A model generated the notes under the pieces. It was not told the DNA's origin. It was given only the letters and a program-made list of their open reading frames with translations, and made no database searches. A stretch of DNA of 64,000 nt. Source: PFJX01 sp044227325 (GTDB lineage Bacteria; Pseudomonadota; Gammaproteobacteria; Burkholderiales; Thiobacillaceae). The stretch is taken from the NCBI GenBank assembly GCA_044227325.1, contig JBGAFI010000001.1, forward strand, positions 310,001-374,000, in the 5' to 3' direction. This document shows positions 63,979 through 64,000 of the stretch, in pieces. Position numbers and translations under genes: made by a program. How positions within the stretch are numbered: the first letter of the stretch is position 1; each line of letters starts with the position of its first letter.

Positions 63979-64000
63979 AACGTGCAATTCCGGCCCGGTC

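Overview
The window reads as chromosomal DNA of a GC-rich Gram-negative bacterium, most probably a betaproteobacterium (Rhodocyclales or Nitrosomonadales-like). The grounds are nine PEP-CTERM sorting tails of the VPEPETYA type, a type II secretion/pilus-like operon, a Tss-type type VI secretion system (T6SS), and third codon positions that are almost always G or C. No species can be named. I saw no tRNA, rRNA, CRISPR array, insertion sequence or integrase.

Region 1 (1-16.5 kb) starts with the end of a LysR-family gene. A block of minus-strand genes for exported proteins follows: a phytase-like esterase, two metallophosphoesterases (one PEP-CTERM, one Tat-exported), a PhoX/DUF839 phosphatase-like protein, a TIGR03118 protein, several unassigned PEP-CTERM proteins, a P-loop kinase and a large ExeM/NucH-type extracellular nuclease with RTX repeats. 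The theme is release of phosphate from extracellular organic matter. Six minus-strand transcription units here are each preceded by the same two-part element: an imperfect palindrome TGAGC...GCTCA and, exactly 43 nt further downstream in every case, a heptamer close to CTGTMAY. This looks like an undescribed regulon signal.

Region 2 (16.5-18.7 kb) holds a small operon led by a ribbon-helix-helix-like protein with a plausible operator, an unrecognised protein and a SnoaL-like protein.

Region 3 (18.9-30.3 kb, plus strand) is a compact secretion or pilus operon with pseudopilin, GspF, GspE, PilM/N/O/P-like parts, a lipoprotein secretin and three more pilin-like proteins. A dicarboxylate symporter gene and a SPOR-domain gene follow.

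Region 4 (30.3-64 kb) is almost entirely minus strand. A T6SS operon starts near 63.8 kb with a sigma-54-like promoter: a single-ORF TssB-TssC fusion, Hcp, TssE, TssF, TssG, VgrG, a DUF2169/pentapeptide/DUF3540/DUF4150 loading module, TssJ, TssK, TssL, TssM and TssA. No ClpV gene is present. The same strand continues without a convincing break into an accessory island (about 31-42.7 kb). It encodes an HExxH zincin, a protein with an IQ-like motif and an OspC-like ADP-riboxanase signature, a deaminase-like protein with a nuclear-localisation-like N-terminus, an H-Y-E ADP-ribosyltransferase-like protein, two paralogous helical-GNAT proteins, a methyltransferase-like/TPR protein and four unrecognised polar proteins.

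The fused sheath gene, the lack of ClpV and this effector-like island with eukaryote-style motifs make Region 4 the strongest candidate for an undescribed system. All effector roles are inferred from motifs read by eye and no search was run.
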